From the NCBI RefSeq assembly GCF_000422665.1, contig NZ_AUGM01000001.1:613352-677351 (forward strand): a stretch of 64,000 nucleotides of DNA. The letters are read 5' to 3'. The stretch is from Ferrimonas senticii DSM 18821 (GTDB lineage Bacteria > Pseudomonadota > Gammaproteobacteria > Enterobacterales > Shewanellaceae). Position 1 is the stretch's first letter. Each line of letters opens with the position of its first letter. The position numbers were made by a program, and so were the translations under genes. The notes under the pieces were generated by a model that did no database searches, was not told the DNA's origin, and saw nothing but the letters and a program-made list of their open reading frames with translations. This document shows positions 30,188-39,673 of the stretch, in pieces.

Positions 30188-30203
30188 GTTATCACGCGAT
30201 AAC
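30188..30203. promoter_or_regulatory. Palindrome in the malQ-cysK divergent region, possible operator
   Basis: GTTATCACGCGATAAC is a 16-bp sequence with perfect 6-bp arms and a 4-bp centre, 115 bp upstream of malQ and 160 bp upstream of cysK. I cannot name the regulator. The surrounding 30074-30362 region is AT-rich and holds no gene. Confidence 0.35.
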
Positions 30204-30362
30204 AACGGGGCTCATTTTGAGTTCAATTCATATATGCCCAACAAATAGCCTTATATTCCAAAAAGTTATCAAAAAGAATAAAGCTTCACTTCCGCCGTCG
30301 ACGGCGATCGATATGCTAGGGCATCTAACGCTTTGTTTTTTGTCACTGCAGGAACGCATACC

Positions 30363-31337
30363 ATGGCCAAAATCTATCAGGACAACTCGCTAACCATCGG
30401 CAACACCCCGCTGGTTCGTTTAAACCGTGTTACTGAAGGCAGTAACGTATTGGCGAAAGTCGAAGCCCGTAACCCATCGTTTTCGGTCAAGTGCCGTCTT
30501 GGCGCTAACCTGATTTGGGATGCCGAAAAGCGCGGCGTATTGACCAGCGACAAAGAGATTATTGAGCCGACCTCTGGCAACACCGGCATCGCCTTAGCGT
30601 TTGTGGCGGCCTCTCGTGGCTACAAGTTAACCCTTACCATGCCCAACACCATGAGCCTAGAGCGTCGCAAGTTGCTAAAAGCCTTGGGAGCCAACCTAGT
30701 GCTGACCGAGGGTGCCAAGGGGATGAAGGGCGCCGTTGCTAAAGCCGAAGAGATCCAAGCCAGCGCCCCCGATAAATACGTGCTGTTGCAGCAGTTTGAA
30801 AACCCAGCAAACCCGCAGATCCATGAACAAACCACCGGGCCTGAGGTATGGGATGACACCGATGGTGAAGTGGACGTATTTGTTGCAGGGGTTGGCACCG
30901 GCGGCACCATCACCGGCACCGCTCGCTACCTAAAACAAACCAAAGGCAAAAATGTCTACACCGTTGCCGTCGAGCCGGAAGATTCGCCGATCATTGGCCA
31001 AGCGCTAGCGGGACAAGAATTGACCCCTGGGCCGCACAAAATCCAAGGCATTGGCGCCGGCTTTATCCCTGGCAACCTCGATTTGACGGTCGTTGATGAG
31101 GCGGTTCAAGTCAGCAATGACGAAGCAGTCAGCATGGCGCGTCGGCTGATGGAGGAAGAGGGAATTTTAGCGGGGATCAGTTCTGGCGCTGCCGTGGTTG
31201 CCGTCAATAAGCTTATCGCCGCCAAGCCGGAGCTGAAAGACAAAACCATCGTCGTGGTGTTGCCATCCGCCGCTGAACGCTACCTGTCGTCAGTGCTGTT
31301 TGCCGGTATGTTCAGTGACGCAGAGAACGTCCAATAA
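30363..31337 (+). CDS. cysK: Cysteine synthase A
   Basis: CysK makes cysteine from O-acetylserine and sulfide using PLP. From ATG 30363 the product is 324 residues. The PLP Lys is in [20 protein letters not shown], as in E. coli CysK. The phosphate and substrate loops [11 protein letters not shown] and [13 protein letters not shown], and the C-terminal ISSGAAV, are intact. An open frame from 30333 adds ten unsupported residues. cysK is followed by ptsH and crr, the same order as in enterobacteria. Confidence 0.97.
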   Translation: MAKIYQDNSLTIGNTPLVRLNRVTEGSNVLAKVEARNPSFSVKCRLGANLIWDAEKRGVLTSDKEIIEPTSGNTGIALAFVAASRGYKLTLTMPNTMSLERRKLLKALGANLVLTEGAKGMKGAVAKAEEIQASAPDKYVLLQQFENPANPQIHEQTTGPEVWDDTDGEVDVFVAGVGTGGTITGTARYLKQTKGKNVYTVAVEPEDSPIIGQALAGQELTPGPHKIQGIGAGFIPGNLDLTVVDEAVQVSNDEAVSMARRLMEEEGILAGISSGAAVVAVNKLIAAKPELKDKTIVVVLPSAAERYLSSVLFAGMFSDAENVQ

Positions 31338-31351
31338 CCGATCGCAGCATA

Positions 31352-31376
31352 GGGCGGTGATCTACACCGCCCTTTT
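31352..31376 (+). terminator. Terminator after cysK
   Basis: A perfect 8-bp stem GGGCGGTG/CACCGCCC with a 5-nt loop is followed by TTTT, 15 bp after the cysK stop. Confidence 0.88.
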
Positions 31377-31458
31377 GCGCTTTACCGATTTGACCTAACT
31401 CTTAGCCTGCCTTTATCCTGCCAAGCCACTAGCACACCAACAACAGATCGACGACTCC

Positions 31459-31716
31459 ATGGCTACACGCGACGTCACCATCGCCGCTCCTTACGGACTT
31501 CATACTCGCCCCGCTGCGGTTTTGGTTCGCCAAGCCCAACGCTACGACGCCGACATCATCCTGCACTGCGATGGCGAACAGGCAAACTGTAAAAGCTTGT
31601 TTAAGCTGCAAATGCTGAATCTGTGTCACGGCAGTACCGTCACTATCGAAGCCACTGGCGATGACGCCGACTTAGCCCTGCGAGAACTAACCAAGCTGCT
31701 GAAAGAATTACGGTAA
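31459..31716 (+). CDS. ptsH: Phosphocarrier protein HPr
   Basis: HPr passes phosphate from enzyme I to sugar-specific IIA proteins of the phosphotransferase system. The 85 residues contain the active His in APYGLHTRPAAVLV and the regulatory-site Ser in CKSLFKLQMLNLCHG, so it is of the sugar-PTS type and not NPr. The next gene is crr, with only 126 bp between. Enzyme I (ptsI), which normally separates them, is absent here. Confidence 0.93.
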   Translation: MATRDVTIAAPYGLHTRPAAVLVRQAQRYDADIILHCDGEQANCKSLFKLQMLNLCHGSTVTIEATGDDADLALRELTKLLKELR

Positions 31717-31842
31717 TTGTGCCATTCAAGGGGCTAACTGTTTGCCCAGAGCGGTTGTAACTGCAACGGCAAAGCAACTAAGATGAATATCATTAAGTAA
31801 ATTAATCGACCCACCTCAACACCAATAATTAAGGGGTAATCA

Positions 31843-32352
31843 ATGGGTTTTCTCAGTCGCCTTCGGCGCATCATTGACAATCGCGAACCGCCGCTCGAAG
31901 GGATCGCCATTGTTGCGCCGGTTTCGGGGCAACTGGTGCCTATCGAAAAGGTACCAGATGTGGTGTTTTCCGAAAAAATCGTTGGTGACGGCGTTGCCAT
32001 CGATCCCAGCGGTAATCAAGTGGTGGCCCCGATTGACGGCACCATCAGTCGCATCTTCGACGCTAACCACGCCTTTGCGATGGAATCCCCACTGGGGTTA
32101 GAACTGTTCGTGCACTTTGGCATCGATACCGTCGAACTGCGTGGCACCGGTTTTAAACGCCTAGCCGAAGAGGGTCAACAGGTGAAAGCCGGTGAGCCGA
32201 TCCTCGAATTTGATCTCGACTATCTGCAAGAACACGCCAAAAGCGTACTTACCCCCATCGTTATCGCCAATATGGAAGACGTTAAGCAACTGACCAAGCA
32301 GCAAGGCAAGGTCGAAGCTGGCCAAAACCAAATCCTACTGGTGCAGATGTAA
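31843..32352 (+). CDS. crr: PTS glucose-type IIA component (EIIA-Glc)
   Basis: EIIA-Glc carries phosphate for glucose-family PTS transport. In enteric bacteria it also regulates adenylate cyclase and non-PTS permeases. The 169 residues include VPDVVFSEKIVGDGVAI, the His of DANHAFAMES, and the phosphorylated His of ELFVHFGIDTVEL. AAGGGG lies 7 nt before the ATG. No EIIBC gene is near. Together with ptsH and no ptsI this is an incomplete pts operon, so the phosphate donor must be encoded elsewhere or be lost. Confidence 0.94.
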   Translation: MGFLSRLRRIIDNREPPLEGIAIVAPVSGQLVPIEKVPDVVFSEKIVGDGVAIDPSGNQVVAPIDGTISRIFDANHAFAMESPLGLELFVHFGIDTVELRGTGFKRLAEEGQQVKAGEPILEFDLDYLQEHAKSVLTPIVIANMEDVKQLTKQQGKVEAGQNQILLVQM

Positions 32353-32404
32353 CTTTGCTATCGCGGCGCCATTGATGGCGCCGTGGGTTGTTAAGGATCC
32401 CCGC

Positions 32405-32764
32405 ATGACCACCCTAACTCTGTACGGTATCAAAAACTGCGATACCGTAAAAAAAGCACGCAAGCACCTCGAACAGCACGACATCCCTTACCAGTTTCAT
32501 GATTTTCGTGAAATGGGTCTAACCGCCGCAACGCTTGAACAGTGGTTGCAGCAACTCCCCTACACCAGTCTGCTGAACACCCGCTCCACCAGTTGGCGGC
32601 AACTGCCTGATACCGATAAAGCGGATATGACCGAGGCCAAAGCGCTGGCATTGATGCTGGCAAATCCAACCTTAGTTAAGCGCCCGGTATCGCAACTTGG
32701 CGCTGCGGTCACTGTCGGTTTCAAAGCCGCCGATTATCAACAGTGGTTAGCGCAACATGGTTGA
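32405..32764 (+). CDS. yffB: ArsC/Spx-family protein YffB
   Basis: This 119-residue thioredoxin-fold protein belongs to the ArsC-like/Spx family. The single catalytic-type cysteine is in [17 protein letters not shown], and the C-terminal conserved segment [10 protein letters not shown] is intact. The CxxC pair of Spx is reduced to one Cys plus Thr, as in YffB. The cellular role is not established. ATG 32405 has AAGGA at 8 nt; an upstream in-frame ATG was rejected for lack of a site. It overlaps dapE by 8 bp, an association also seen in E. coli. Confidence 0.9.
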   Translation: MTTLTLYGIKNCDTVKKARKHLEQHDIPYQFHDFREMGLTAATLEQWLQQLPYTSLLNTRSTSWRQLPDTDKADMTEAKALALMLANPTLVKRPVSQLGAAVTVGFKAADYQQWLAQHG

Positions 32765-33890
32765 GTCTGAAGTACTGTCATTGGCTAAAAACCTGATCGC
32801 TCGGCACTCGGTCACCCCAGAAGATGCCGGCTGCCAGCGATTAATGGCGAAGTATCTGCAAGATTTAGGGTTTGAGATTGAGTCGATGGTGTTTGAGGAC
32901 ACCACCAACATGTGGGCTCGGCGCAATCAATCCGGGCCGCTGTTGTGCTTTGCTGGCCACACCGATGTGGTACCACCTGGCAACGTCAGTCAGTGGCACA
33001 CCCCACCCTTTGAGCCAACCGTCATCGATGGCGTGCTTTACGGCCGCGGCGCCGCCGATATGAAAGGCTCATTGGCGGCGATGCTGGTGGCAACCAAACG
33101 CTTTGTCGAAAAACATCCACAACATCAAGGCTCGCTGGCGTTTCTGATCACCTCCGATGAGGAGGGCCCGTTTATCAACGGCACCGTGCGCGTTGTTGAA
33201 ACCTTGGAAGCGCGCAATGAGAAGATCACTTGGTGTGTGGTAGGCGAACCGTCGAGCACCGACAAACTGGGCGATGTGATCAAAAATGGCCGCCGCGGCA
33301 GCTTAACCGGCGATCTCACGGTGCACGGTATTCAAGGGCACGTTGCCTACCCTCACCTGGCGCAAAATCCAGTCCATGATGCCGCCCCAGCGCTGGCGGA
33401 ACTGGCTAGCCGTCAGTGGGACAATGGCAACCAGTTTTTCCCGCCAACCAGCTTCCAGATCGCCAATATTCAAGCGGGTACCGGCGCCCCTAATGTGGTA
33501 CCGGGCGAGCTGCAGGTGCAATTTAATTTTCGCTACAGCACCGAAAGCAGCGCAGACGGATTGCAGCAGCAAGTTTGCCAGATTTTAGACCAGCACCAAT
33601 TGCGTTATGACCTCAGTTGGGTACTGAACGGCCAACCCTTTTTGACCGACAGCGGGCAACTGCTTGAAGCCACCAAGACCGCAGTGCACGCAGTGATGGG
33701 TTACCAGACTGAACCGCTAACCACCGGCGGCACCAGCGACGGCCGCTTTATCGCCCCAACCGGAGCCGAGGTGATTGAATTGGGCCCCTGTAATGCCACC
33801 ATTCATAAGATCAACGAATGTGTGCGGGTTGCCGATCTGGAGAAGCTAGCCGAGGTATACCAACGCCTAATGGAAGAGTTGCTGTGCTAA
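32757..33890 (+). CDS. dapE: Succinyl-diaminopimelate desuccinylase
   Basis: This M20-family zinc enzyme removes succinate from N-succinyl-LL-diaminopimelate on the way to lysine and peptidoglycan. The 377 residues include [12 protein letters not shown] (metal His and Asp), [14 protein letters not shown] (bridging Asp), [12 protein letters not shown] (catalytic Glu), and the C-terminal TGGTSDGRF and NATIHKINE. The length is as usual. It overlaps yffB before it and the M15 peptidase after it, so three genes form one translationally coupled unit. Confidence 0.97.
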   Translation: MVESEVLSLAKNLIARHSVTPEDAGCQRLMAKYLQDLGFEIESMVFEDTTNMWARRNQSGPLLCFAGHTDVVPPGNVSQWHTPPFEPTVIDGVLYGRGAADMKGSLAAMLVATKRFVEKHPQHQGSLAFLITSDEEGPFINGTVRVVETLEARNEKITWCVVGEPSSTDKLGDVIKNGRRGSLTGDLTVHGIQGHVAYPHLAQNPVHDAAPALAELASRQWDNGNQFFPPTSFQIANIQAGTGAPNVVPGELQVQFNFRYSTESSADGLQQQVCQILDQHQLRYDLSWVLNGQPFLTDSGQLLEATKTAVHAVMGYQTEPLTTGGTSDGRFIAPTGAEVIELGPCNATIHKINECVRVADLEKLAEVYQRLMEELLC

Positions 33891-34561
33891 CCACCGAGCA
33901 GATGCTGGGGCTGGATGACAGCCATTTGGTCGCCGTTGAACAAGCGCAACTGGAACGGCGCTGCGCTAAGGCGTTTAGCGCAATGCAGTTGGCCGCAGCC
34001 GCTGACGGCATCGACATGCAGATCGCCTCTGGCTGGCGCAGTTTTGAGCGCCAGTTGGCGATTTTCAATGGCAAAGCGCAAGGGCTACGGCCGCTGCTGG
34101 ATCGCGATGGCGTTCGACTGGATCCACTGCTGCTAAGCCAAGCCGATCTGCTTGATGCCATTTTGCTGTGGTCGGCGCTGCCGGGTACATCGCGCCACCA
34201 TTGGGGGACCGATCTGGATCTGTTTGATGGTGCCCAGATAAGCGCCAAATCGCTGCAGCTGGAGCCGTGGGAGTATCAAGCTGGCGGCCCCAACTACCGC
34301 CTTAGCCAATGGCTGCAACAACATATGGCCGATTACGGCTTTTACCTGCCCTATCAACAGGATTTGGGTGGAGTGTTGCCCGAGCCGTGGCACCTAAGTT
34401 ACGCCCCCGTCAGCGCCCACACCATCTTCGATGTTGATGCCTTAGCCGCCCAGCTTAAGCAAAGCCCGATTGAGTTGAAAAGCTCGATTCTGGCGCAGTT
34501 GCCAGGATTGGTAGAGCGCTATTGCCAACGGATTGCCGAGCCACAACTGTTTAGCGTTTAA
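33884..34561 (+). CDS. M15-family D-alanyl-D-alanine carboxypeptidase-like protein
   Basis: This 225-residue protein is a VanY/M15-type zinc peptidase. The His-x(6)-Asp motif is seen in [13 protein letters not shown] and the second motif in [11 protein letters not shown], giving the two His, the Asp and the catalytic Glu. GTG 33884 with GGAAGAG upstream was chosen; the longer frame merely overlaps dapE. I see no signal peptide, so the protein may act in the cytoplasm on recycled murein peptides, unlike secreted VanY (inference). It overlaps dapE by 7 bp, which links it to the diaminopimelate and peptidoglycan theme. Confidence 0.85.
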   Translation: MLTTEQMLGLDDSHLVAVEQAQLERRCAKAFSAMQLAAAADGIDMQIASGWRSFERQLAIFNGKAQGLRPLLDRDGVRLDPLLLSQADLLDAILLWSALPGTSRHHWGTDLDLFDGAQISAKSLQLEPWEYQAGGPNYRLSQWLQQHMADYGFYLPYQQDLGGVLPEPWHLSYAPVSAHTIFDVDALAAQLKQSPIELKSSILAQLPGLVERYCQRIAEPQLFSV

Positions 34562-34573
34562 AACTCAACCTCT

Positions 34574-34616
34574 AAATAACAACGCCGCGTCGAAGTTCGA
34601 CGCGGCGTTGTTATTT
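34574..34616. terminator. Strong bidirectional terminator between M15 gene and pbpC-like gene
   Basis: A perfect 21-bp inverted repeat around one central base, with a GC-rich core (ACGCCGCGTCGAA) and AAATAA/TTATTT outer arms, lies between two convergent genes. It is the longest perfect stem in the window. Confidence 0.9.
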
Positions 34617-34632
34617 CTAGGGCTTGTTGGCG

Positions 34633-37107
34633 TTACAGCATTTCGGTTGTTTCGGCCGGCGGTTGGTTGGCTGGCTGATCCGCCACCGGGGTCAGTTGCA
34701 GTGGTTGCTGTGGCCGGTCACTGGCTGGCGCCAGATTAAACGGGATCTGCAGCGATACCCCCTGCTCGTCTAGCGCGACCAGTTGCTGTGGCCCATTAAT
34801 CAATCGGTTAAGGTTGATCTCGACTTTGTTGCCGTCGGCAATCGCTTCGCCATTGAGATACCATTCGACGGTGCCATTGGCGCTGGTGACGTTGATCTCA
34901 AGCGCTGGCATGCGTTCGCCTTTGATCCGATAGAAGGTCTGATCCGGCTTAATCCCGGTCAGCTTCAGATCGCTGCTTTCCCATGGGATGTTGGGGCAGT
35001 AATCGTTAAAGGCAGGCATCCGCTGGGCACGACGCATCTGCTCTGGCAACCACGGCTCGAGTACGTGTGGCCACAATACTGCCGTTTCATATTCCGCGCG
35101 GTTTTTGTAACAGCCACGGCTTAAGCGCTTCTCGGTCACCCGATCCACATACATGCCACGTTTGCTGCGAAACCATCCTGCCTCGTCGCCGGCTTTCAAG
35201 GTTTGTGGCGCGCTGCCATTTTTAGTCCAAGCAATTTTACGCAGATCACAACCAGAGGTATTCACCCCAGTGGTGCGACCGTCAGGCCAGCAGATCTCAG
35301 CCTGTTTTACCCCGCGCGGACGTTGCATATCGCCAAGGTTACGGTAGTTTTTCAGCGCATCGGTGATGGTCACCAAGGCCGACAGCGAATCGGCTTTACC
35401 GCTAACAGGGCTGGAGTAGATGTCATCGTGCACACCAACCCAAACCCCGAGGGTAAATTCCGGCGTTACCCCAATCGACCAGTTGTCACGCCCGGCCCAG
35501 CCGTTGCCGGATTTCCACGCTAATACTTCTGGCTGCTGGGTTTCAACAAAGGATGGTACTTTGGCTTCACGTAGGCTGTTCCAAGTGATCCACGCCGATT
35601 CTCGGCTCATGTAACGTTTCGGATCGGTCGGCTCACTGGGCAGATATTGGATTGGCGCCACCTCACCGTCACTGGCAAGTGCCGCATACATGGTTACCAT
35701 CTGCGCTAAGTTGGTTTCCGCTTCACCCAACACCACCCGTGGTGATAATTCAAAGTCACTTAAATTCAGTGGCTGACCTACTTTTTCAAAGGTTTGCAGG
35801 AACTTGCGTTCACCATAGTTTTCAATCAGTTGGACGAACGGCAGATTAAGCGATTGCTGCAACGCTTCCGAGGCGGAAACCGGACCGATAAACTCATCCA
35901 AGCCGTCCGCCACTTCGCGCAGGTAACCTTTGCGGGGAATGTCCGCCAGCAACGATTCTGAATGAATTAGTCGCTCATCTAAGGCTTTGGCGAACAGCAT
36001 TGGCTTATACATATCCCCGGGCGAACGCACCGCCTGCACCATATCGGTGGTGTCATGACCTGGCGAATTACCCACGTAGGCGATCACCTGCTTGCTGGCG
36101 TTATCGACCATCACCATCGCCATGGTCGAACCATTGACCTGCTTGTCGGCAAATTCGGCAGCGTAACGTTCAAGCTCTTGCTGCAGCAGCGGATCGATGG
36201 CGCTGTTGATCACTTCATCGGCTGAACGCGGCGCAACTAATTGTGAAAACTGACTAGCACGGGCAGGCTGGGTTAATGACACTTTGTTAACCGGCAACGC
36301 TTTGGCTTCGCTTAGCTGTTGATGGCTAAGAAAATCATCAGCGGCTAGTTGATCCAAAATGGCATCACGCTGCTGACGGGCACGCTCTGGAAACTTATCC
36401 AAGCGCAGCGTTTTCGGCGCTTGCGCCACCGCCAACAACAGCGCGGCTTCGGCCGGTTCTAGTTTGGCTATGGGACGGTCAAAGAACTGGTAACTGCCAG
36501 CTTGCACGCCCTCTATCTGCTCGGTCAGTGGCAAATAGTTGACGAACAGCGCTAGGATTTGCGGTTTATCAAACTGCAGTTCTAACTGAACTGAGCGCAC
36601 CCAGTTCATCCAGTTACCCTCATCGGGATACAGCAGTTGTGCAAGGCGGGTATTTATTGATTTCCCGCACAGCGATGAGTTATCGCTAACAACGTCAACC
36701 ACCGCCGAACACAAGGTTCCAACTGGGCTGAAACCAAAGTGATCGTAAAAATCGCTGTCGTAATGCCCCAGTACTAACCGTTCAAACTCTTCTGGGATCT
36801 GTGAGGGGCTGATTGGGTAACGCCATTTGCCTTGATTGTTTAGCAGTACCGACAGCGGTCGACCGGTGTTATCTACCACGACTTTTGACGGCTGGTGCAG
36901 TTCGCTGGGGACGGTCAGTGGGCTGCTAAGGTTGCTCCACAAAAAGCCGGCGGTCAGTACCAATCCGGTTGCCACGGCAACTTTGGTCACCCCCAGCGCT
37001 TTGCGGGTCACGGTCGCTGGGATAAGCGGATCACGCTTCGATTGGTTATTCCCTTGTTGTGATCCATTGCCATCACGGCTGCTCCCTTGCCGCTTTGTCG
37101 AAAACAT
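34633..37107 (-). CDS. pbpC: PBP1C-like protein with degenerate catalytic motifs
   Basis: The 824 residues follow the PBP1C layout: a membrane anchor (about 36-58), a GT51 domain (about 100-260), a transpeptidase domain (about 300-590) and the PBP1C-specific C-terminal domain (about 720-800). Key residues are replaced. The GT51 motif that should read E-D-x-x-F is YDSDF (Y116 for the catalytic Glu), and the following G-x-S-T motif reads GKSINT. The transpeptidase SxxK is DMYK in RSPGDMYKP (D365 for the nucleophile Ser). SLN is kept (419-421), but KTGTS is KSGNG (532-536). The frame is intact, so this looks like a conserved pseudoenzyme. I chose ATG 37107 (GAGGG at 7 nt); the frame upstream runs into MITE copy D. 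No alpha-2-macroglobulin gene is adjacent. Confidence 0.87.
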   Translation of the reverse strand: MFSTKRQGSSRDGNGSQQGNNQSKRDPLIPATVTRKALGVTKVAVATGLVLTAGFLWSNLSSPLTVPSELHQPSKVVVDNTGRPLSVLLNNQGKWRYPISPSQIPEEFERLVLGHYDSDFYDHFGFSPVGTLCSAVVDVVSDNSSLCGKSINTRLAQLLYPDEGNWMNWVRSVQLELQFDKPQILALFVNYLPLTEQIEGVQAGSYQFFDRPIAKLEPAEAALLLAVAQAPKTLRLDKFPERARQQRDAILDQLAADDFLSHQQLSEAKALPVNKVSLTQPARASQFSQLVAPRSADEVINSAIDPLLQQELERYAAEFADKQVNGSTMAMVMVDNASKQVIAYVGNSPGHDTTDMVQAVRSPGDMYKPMLFAKALDERLIHSESLLADIPRKGYLREVADGLDEFIGPVSASEALQQSLNLPFVQLIENYGERKFLQTFEKVGQPLNLSDFELSPRVVLGEAETNLAQMVTMYAALASDGEVAPIQYLPSEPTDPKRYMSRESAWITWNSLREAKVPSFVETQQPEVLAWKSGNGWAGRDNWSIGVTPEFTLGVWVGVHDDIYSSPVSGKADSLSALVTITDALKNYRNLGDMQRPRGVKQAEICWPDGRTTGVNTSGCDLRKIAWTKNGSAPQTLKAGDEAGWFRSKRGMYVDRVTEKRLSRGCYKNRAEYETAVLWPHVLEPWLPEQMRRAQRMPAFNDYCPNIPWESSDLKLTGIKPDQTFYRIKGERMPALEINVTSANGTVEWYLNGEAIADGNKVEINLNRLINGPQQLVALDEQGVSLQIPFNLAPASDRPQQPLQLTPVADQPANQPPAETTEML

Positions 37108-37187
37108 GTAAAACCCTCTTGTCTGTCGAACAGGTGCTGGCCAGCGGCTACTTCCTATATGCCCAACTAACCGAAGTGTTGTTATTA

Positions 37188-37430
37188 GGGCGTGTTGACC
37201 TTTGCCATATATTTTTGCGCCCATCATCAGTCATTTTTTATGCCAAATTAGACTTGCTCAGTCGATTTGACTGTTTGTTAATCACCGAAGGGCGCCTTGC
37301 AGGGTCGGACTAGCGGTTGTCACTCTTCGTCATACGATTTCGACGTAGAGCCACTATGCCTTCAATCGTAATCCTCGATTGACAGCCGCTATCCTCGACC
37401 AAATTCTGAACACCAAACATCAACACGCCC
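37188..37430 (+). mobile_element. MITE-like element, copy D
   Basis: This 243-bp copy has intact ends GGGCGTGTTGACCTTTG and ATCAACACGCCC, flanked by TA on both sides, and the conserved core. It lies 80 bp upstream of the pbpC-like gene and about 220 bp upstream of the nitroreductase gene on the other strand. It falsely extends the pbpC-like frame with the peptide GAKIYGKGQHAL. Confidence 0.92.
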
Positions 37431-37657
37431 TAGTGTCTCTGCATCGCTGTATGCGCAATGCGACTAAAGACTTAATTGCAAACATAACATTAACAATCAC
37501 ACCAATTAAAGTTGTTTGTGAATTCAACAATTTCCGTCTATGACTTGCGTTGATCACAGTGAATTTGGCTCACAATATTATTTTTCAAACAGTCGTTTTA
37601 CAGGCAATTAACCCTGTGGTCAGATAACTCTTCTTAATCAAGGAGGAGATTTTGCCG
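37431..37657 (+). promoter_or_regulatory. Upstream region of the nitroreductase gene
   Basis: This is an AT-rich stretch of about 227 bp between MITE copy D and the nitroreductase start, with a near-palindromic AGTGAATTTGGCTCACA. That sequence resembles a CRP half-site pair but has one extra spacer base. AGGAGG at 37641-37646 is the ribosome-binding site. No gene is seen. Confidence 0.35.
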
Positions 37658-38332
37658 ATGAGTGACCAACAAACACTGCTTCGACTGTTGAGCGAACGCC
37701 GCTCGGTACGCGGTTTTTTGCAGCAACCGGTAGCGAACGCCCTACTGCAACAGATCTTTAGCGATGCGCAGCTAAGCCCATCAAACTGCAATACCCAACC
37801 GTGGCATACCTATGTTGCCTCCGGTGCCAGTTGCCAACGGTTGCGCCAAGGCTTGGTGGAACAGGCCAGCAGCGGCGTCACCCCCAAGGCTGAATTTGGC
37901 TATTACAGCCAGTTCGAAGGCGATGCTAGACAACGGCAGGTTGAATGCGCCGAAGTGTTATATGGGTCAATGGGTATTGAACGCGGTGACAAAGTTGGCC
38001 GCATGGGGGCGCTGCTGCGCAACTACCAGTTTTTCGACGCCCCACATGTGGCCTTTATCTGTATGGATACCCGGTTTGATGTCGTCAATGCCATCGATAT
38101 TGGCACCTACCTACAAACATTGATGCTGTTGCTACAAGCCAACGGCATTAGCAGTTGCGCTCAAGGGGCATTGGCTTACTTTCCAGAACTGGTTAAACAG
38201 GAACTGGATATCCCAGCGGAACAAGGGATCATTGTTGGTTTGTCCTTCGGTTACGAAGATCCCAATCACCCCACCTGCGCCGCCCGTACCAGTCGTGCTG
38301 CGGTTCAGCAATCGGTCAGCTTCAAATCATAA
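37658..38332 (+). CDS. Nitroreductase-family flavoprotein
   Basis: This 224-residue FMN-dependent oxidoreductase of the NfnB/NfsA-like superfamily has RRSVRGF at the N-terminus (FMN phosphate arginines) and LSPSNCNTQPWHTYV. It also has the later segments DIGTYLQTLMLLLQANGISSCAQGA, split by normal loops, and the C-terminal IIVGLSFGYEDP. Such enzymes reduce nitroaromatics, quinones or dehydro-compounds; the natural substrate is unknown. The start is ATG 37658, or TTG 37652 two codons earlier, both served by AGGAGG. It is transcribed alone. Confidence 0.88.
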   Translation: MSDQQTLLRLLSERRSVRGFLQQPVANALLQQIFSDAQLSPSNCNTQPWHTYVASGASCQRLRQGLVEQASSGVTPKAEFGYYSQFEGDARQRQVECAEVLYGSMGIERGDKVGRMGALLRNYQFFDAPHVAFICMDTRFDVVNAIDIGTYLQTLMLLLQANGISSCAQGALAYFPELVKQELDIPAEQGIIVGLSFGYEDPNHPTCAARTSRAAVQQSVSFKS

Positions 38333-38405
38333 CTGTTAGCGCTATCACAACCTAAGCCAACGCGGTCGCAGATAATGTCGCCTCGCTTCATTTCCAAGAC
38401 CGCTT

Positions 38406-39629
38406 ATGCCTGCTGTACTCGACCGCTTTTTGGGTTACGTTAAATTTGATACCCAAGCCAACCCCAACAATCCAGCACTGCCCTCCTCTTCAGGACAACT
38501 GTTACTTGCCCAAGCTTTGCAGCGAGAACTTATCGAACTCGGCTTCAGCGACGTGTCTCTGGATGAACACGGTTACCTAATGGCGAAACTGCCCGGTAAC
38601 GTCGACTACCCAGTACCGGCAATTGGCTTTATCGCCCATCTGGATACCGCACCAGACGCCTCTGGTGCCAACGTTAAACCGCAGGTCATCGAGCGCTACG
38701 CCGGTGGCGTTATCGCCCTTGGTGGCAATGACCGTTTAGACCCTGCGCAATATCCGGTGCTGAACCAGTTATTGGGGCAAACCCTAGTCACCACCGATGG
38801 CAGCACCCTGCTGGGCGCAGATAACAAGGCTGGCATTGCCGCCATCATTAGCGCGCTTGCTCAAATCAAAGCCGATCCAACCCTAGCCCATGGCGATCTC
38901 TGTGTTGGTTTCACCCCAGATGAAGAGATCGGCCGCGGCGCCGACCTATTTGATGTTGCCAAATTTGGCGCCCAGTGGGCTTACACCATCGATGGTGGGC
39001 CGGTTGGCGAGTTGGAATATGAAAACTTCAATGGCGCCAGCGCTACCATTCGCTTTATCGGCAATTCGGTGCACCCTGGTAGCGCCAAAGGCAAATTGGT
39101 CAACGCTCTCAGTTTGGCCTGTGCCTTTCAGCAGCAGATGCCAATCAGCGAAACCCCAGAACACACCGAAGGTTATCAAGGCTTTTATCATCTGGTGGCG
39201 ATCAGCGGTGGCACCGCTGAAGCCAGTTTGAACTACATCGTCCGCGATTTTAGTGATACCGGCCTGTTGGCACGGCAACGATTCTTACAAGCGCAAGTAG
39301 ACGCCTTAACCGCCAATGGCATCGACTGCCGGTTGGAGTGGCATGACGGCTATCGCAACATGAAATCGATGGTCGAGCCGCACCCACACATCATTGAGTT
39401 GGCACAACAAGCGATGGCACAACTTGGGATCACCCCAGAGATCAAACCGATCCGTGGTGGCACCGACGGCGCGGTATTGTCGTTTAAAGGGCTACCCTGC
39501 CCCAACCTGTTTACTGGCGGCTACAACTTCCACGGCAAGCATGAATTTTTGGTGGTTGAACAACTCGAACAAGCGGTAGCAACCATCATTAATATTGCGC
39601 TGCTGACCGCCAAACGCTACCAACCGTAA
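38406..39629 (+). CDS. pepT: Peptidase T (tripeptidase)
   Basis: PepT is a cytoplasmic zinc aminopeptidase that releases the N-terminal residue of tripeptides. The 407 residues are M20-type. Metal ligands are in [23 protein letters not shown] and [12 protein letters not shown] (catalytic Glu pair), with [12 protein letters not shown] of the dimerisation region and [15 protein letters not shown] at the C-terminus. The length fits the family. In enterobacteria pepT is FNR-activated; no clear FNR site is visible here. A terminator follows. Confidence 0.95.
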   Translation: MPAVLDRFLGYVKFDTQANPNNPALPSSSGQLLLAQALQRELIELGFSDVSLDEHGYLMAKLPGNVDYPVPAIGFIAHLDTAPDASGANVKPQVIERYAGGVIALGGNDRLDPAQYPVLNQLLGQTLVTTDGSTLLGADNKAGIAAIISALAQIKADPTLAHGDLCVGFTPDEEIGRGADLFDVAKFGAQWAYTIDGGPVGELEYENFNGASATIRFIGNSVHPGSAKGKLVNALSLACAFQQQMPISETPEHTEGYQGFYHLVAISGGTAEASLNYIVRDFSDTGLLARQRFLQAQVDALTANGIDCRLEWHDGYRNMKSMVEPHPHIIELAQQAMAQLGITPEIKPIRGGTDGAVLSFKGLPCPNLFTGGYNFHGKHEFLVVEQLEQAVATIINIALLTAKRYQP

Positions 39630-39649
39630 ACTAACTCGCTTTACCAATC

Positions 39650-39673
39650 AGCCGTCCCCGTGACGGCTTTTTG
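39650..39673 (+). terminator. Terminator after pepT
   Basis: The 7-bp stem AGCCGTC/GACGGCT with a short CCCGT loop is followed by TTTTT, 20 bp after the pepT stop. Confidence 0.85.

Noticed and set aside
37108-37227. Upstream extension of the pbpC-like reading frame
   Set aside because: It consists of MITE copy D codons plus a leader; GAGGG with ATG 37107 and the PBP1C family N-terminus indicate the internal start.
37540-37580. CRP-like palindrome before the nitroreductase gene
   Set aside because: The spacing between the half-sites is one base too long for the CRP consensus, so it is not called as a site.
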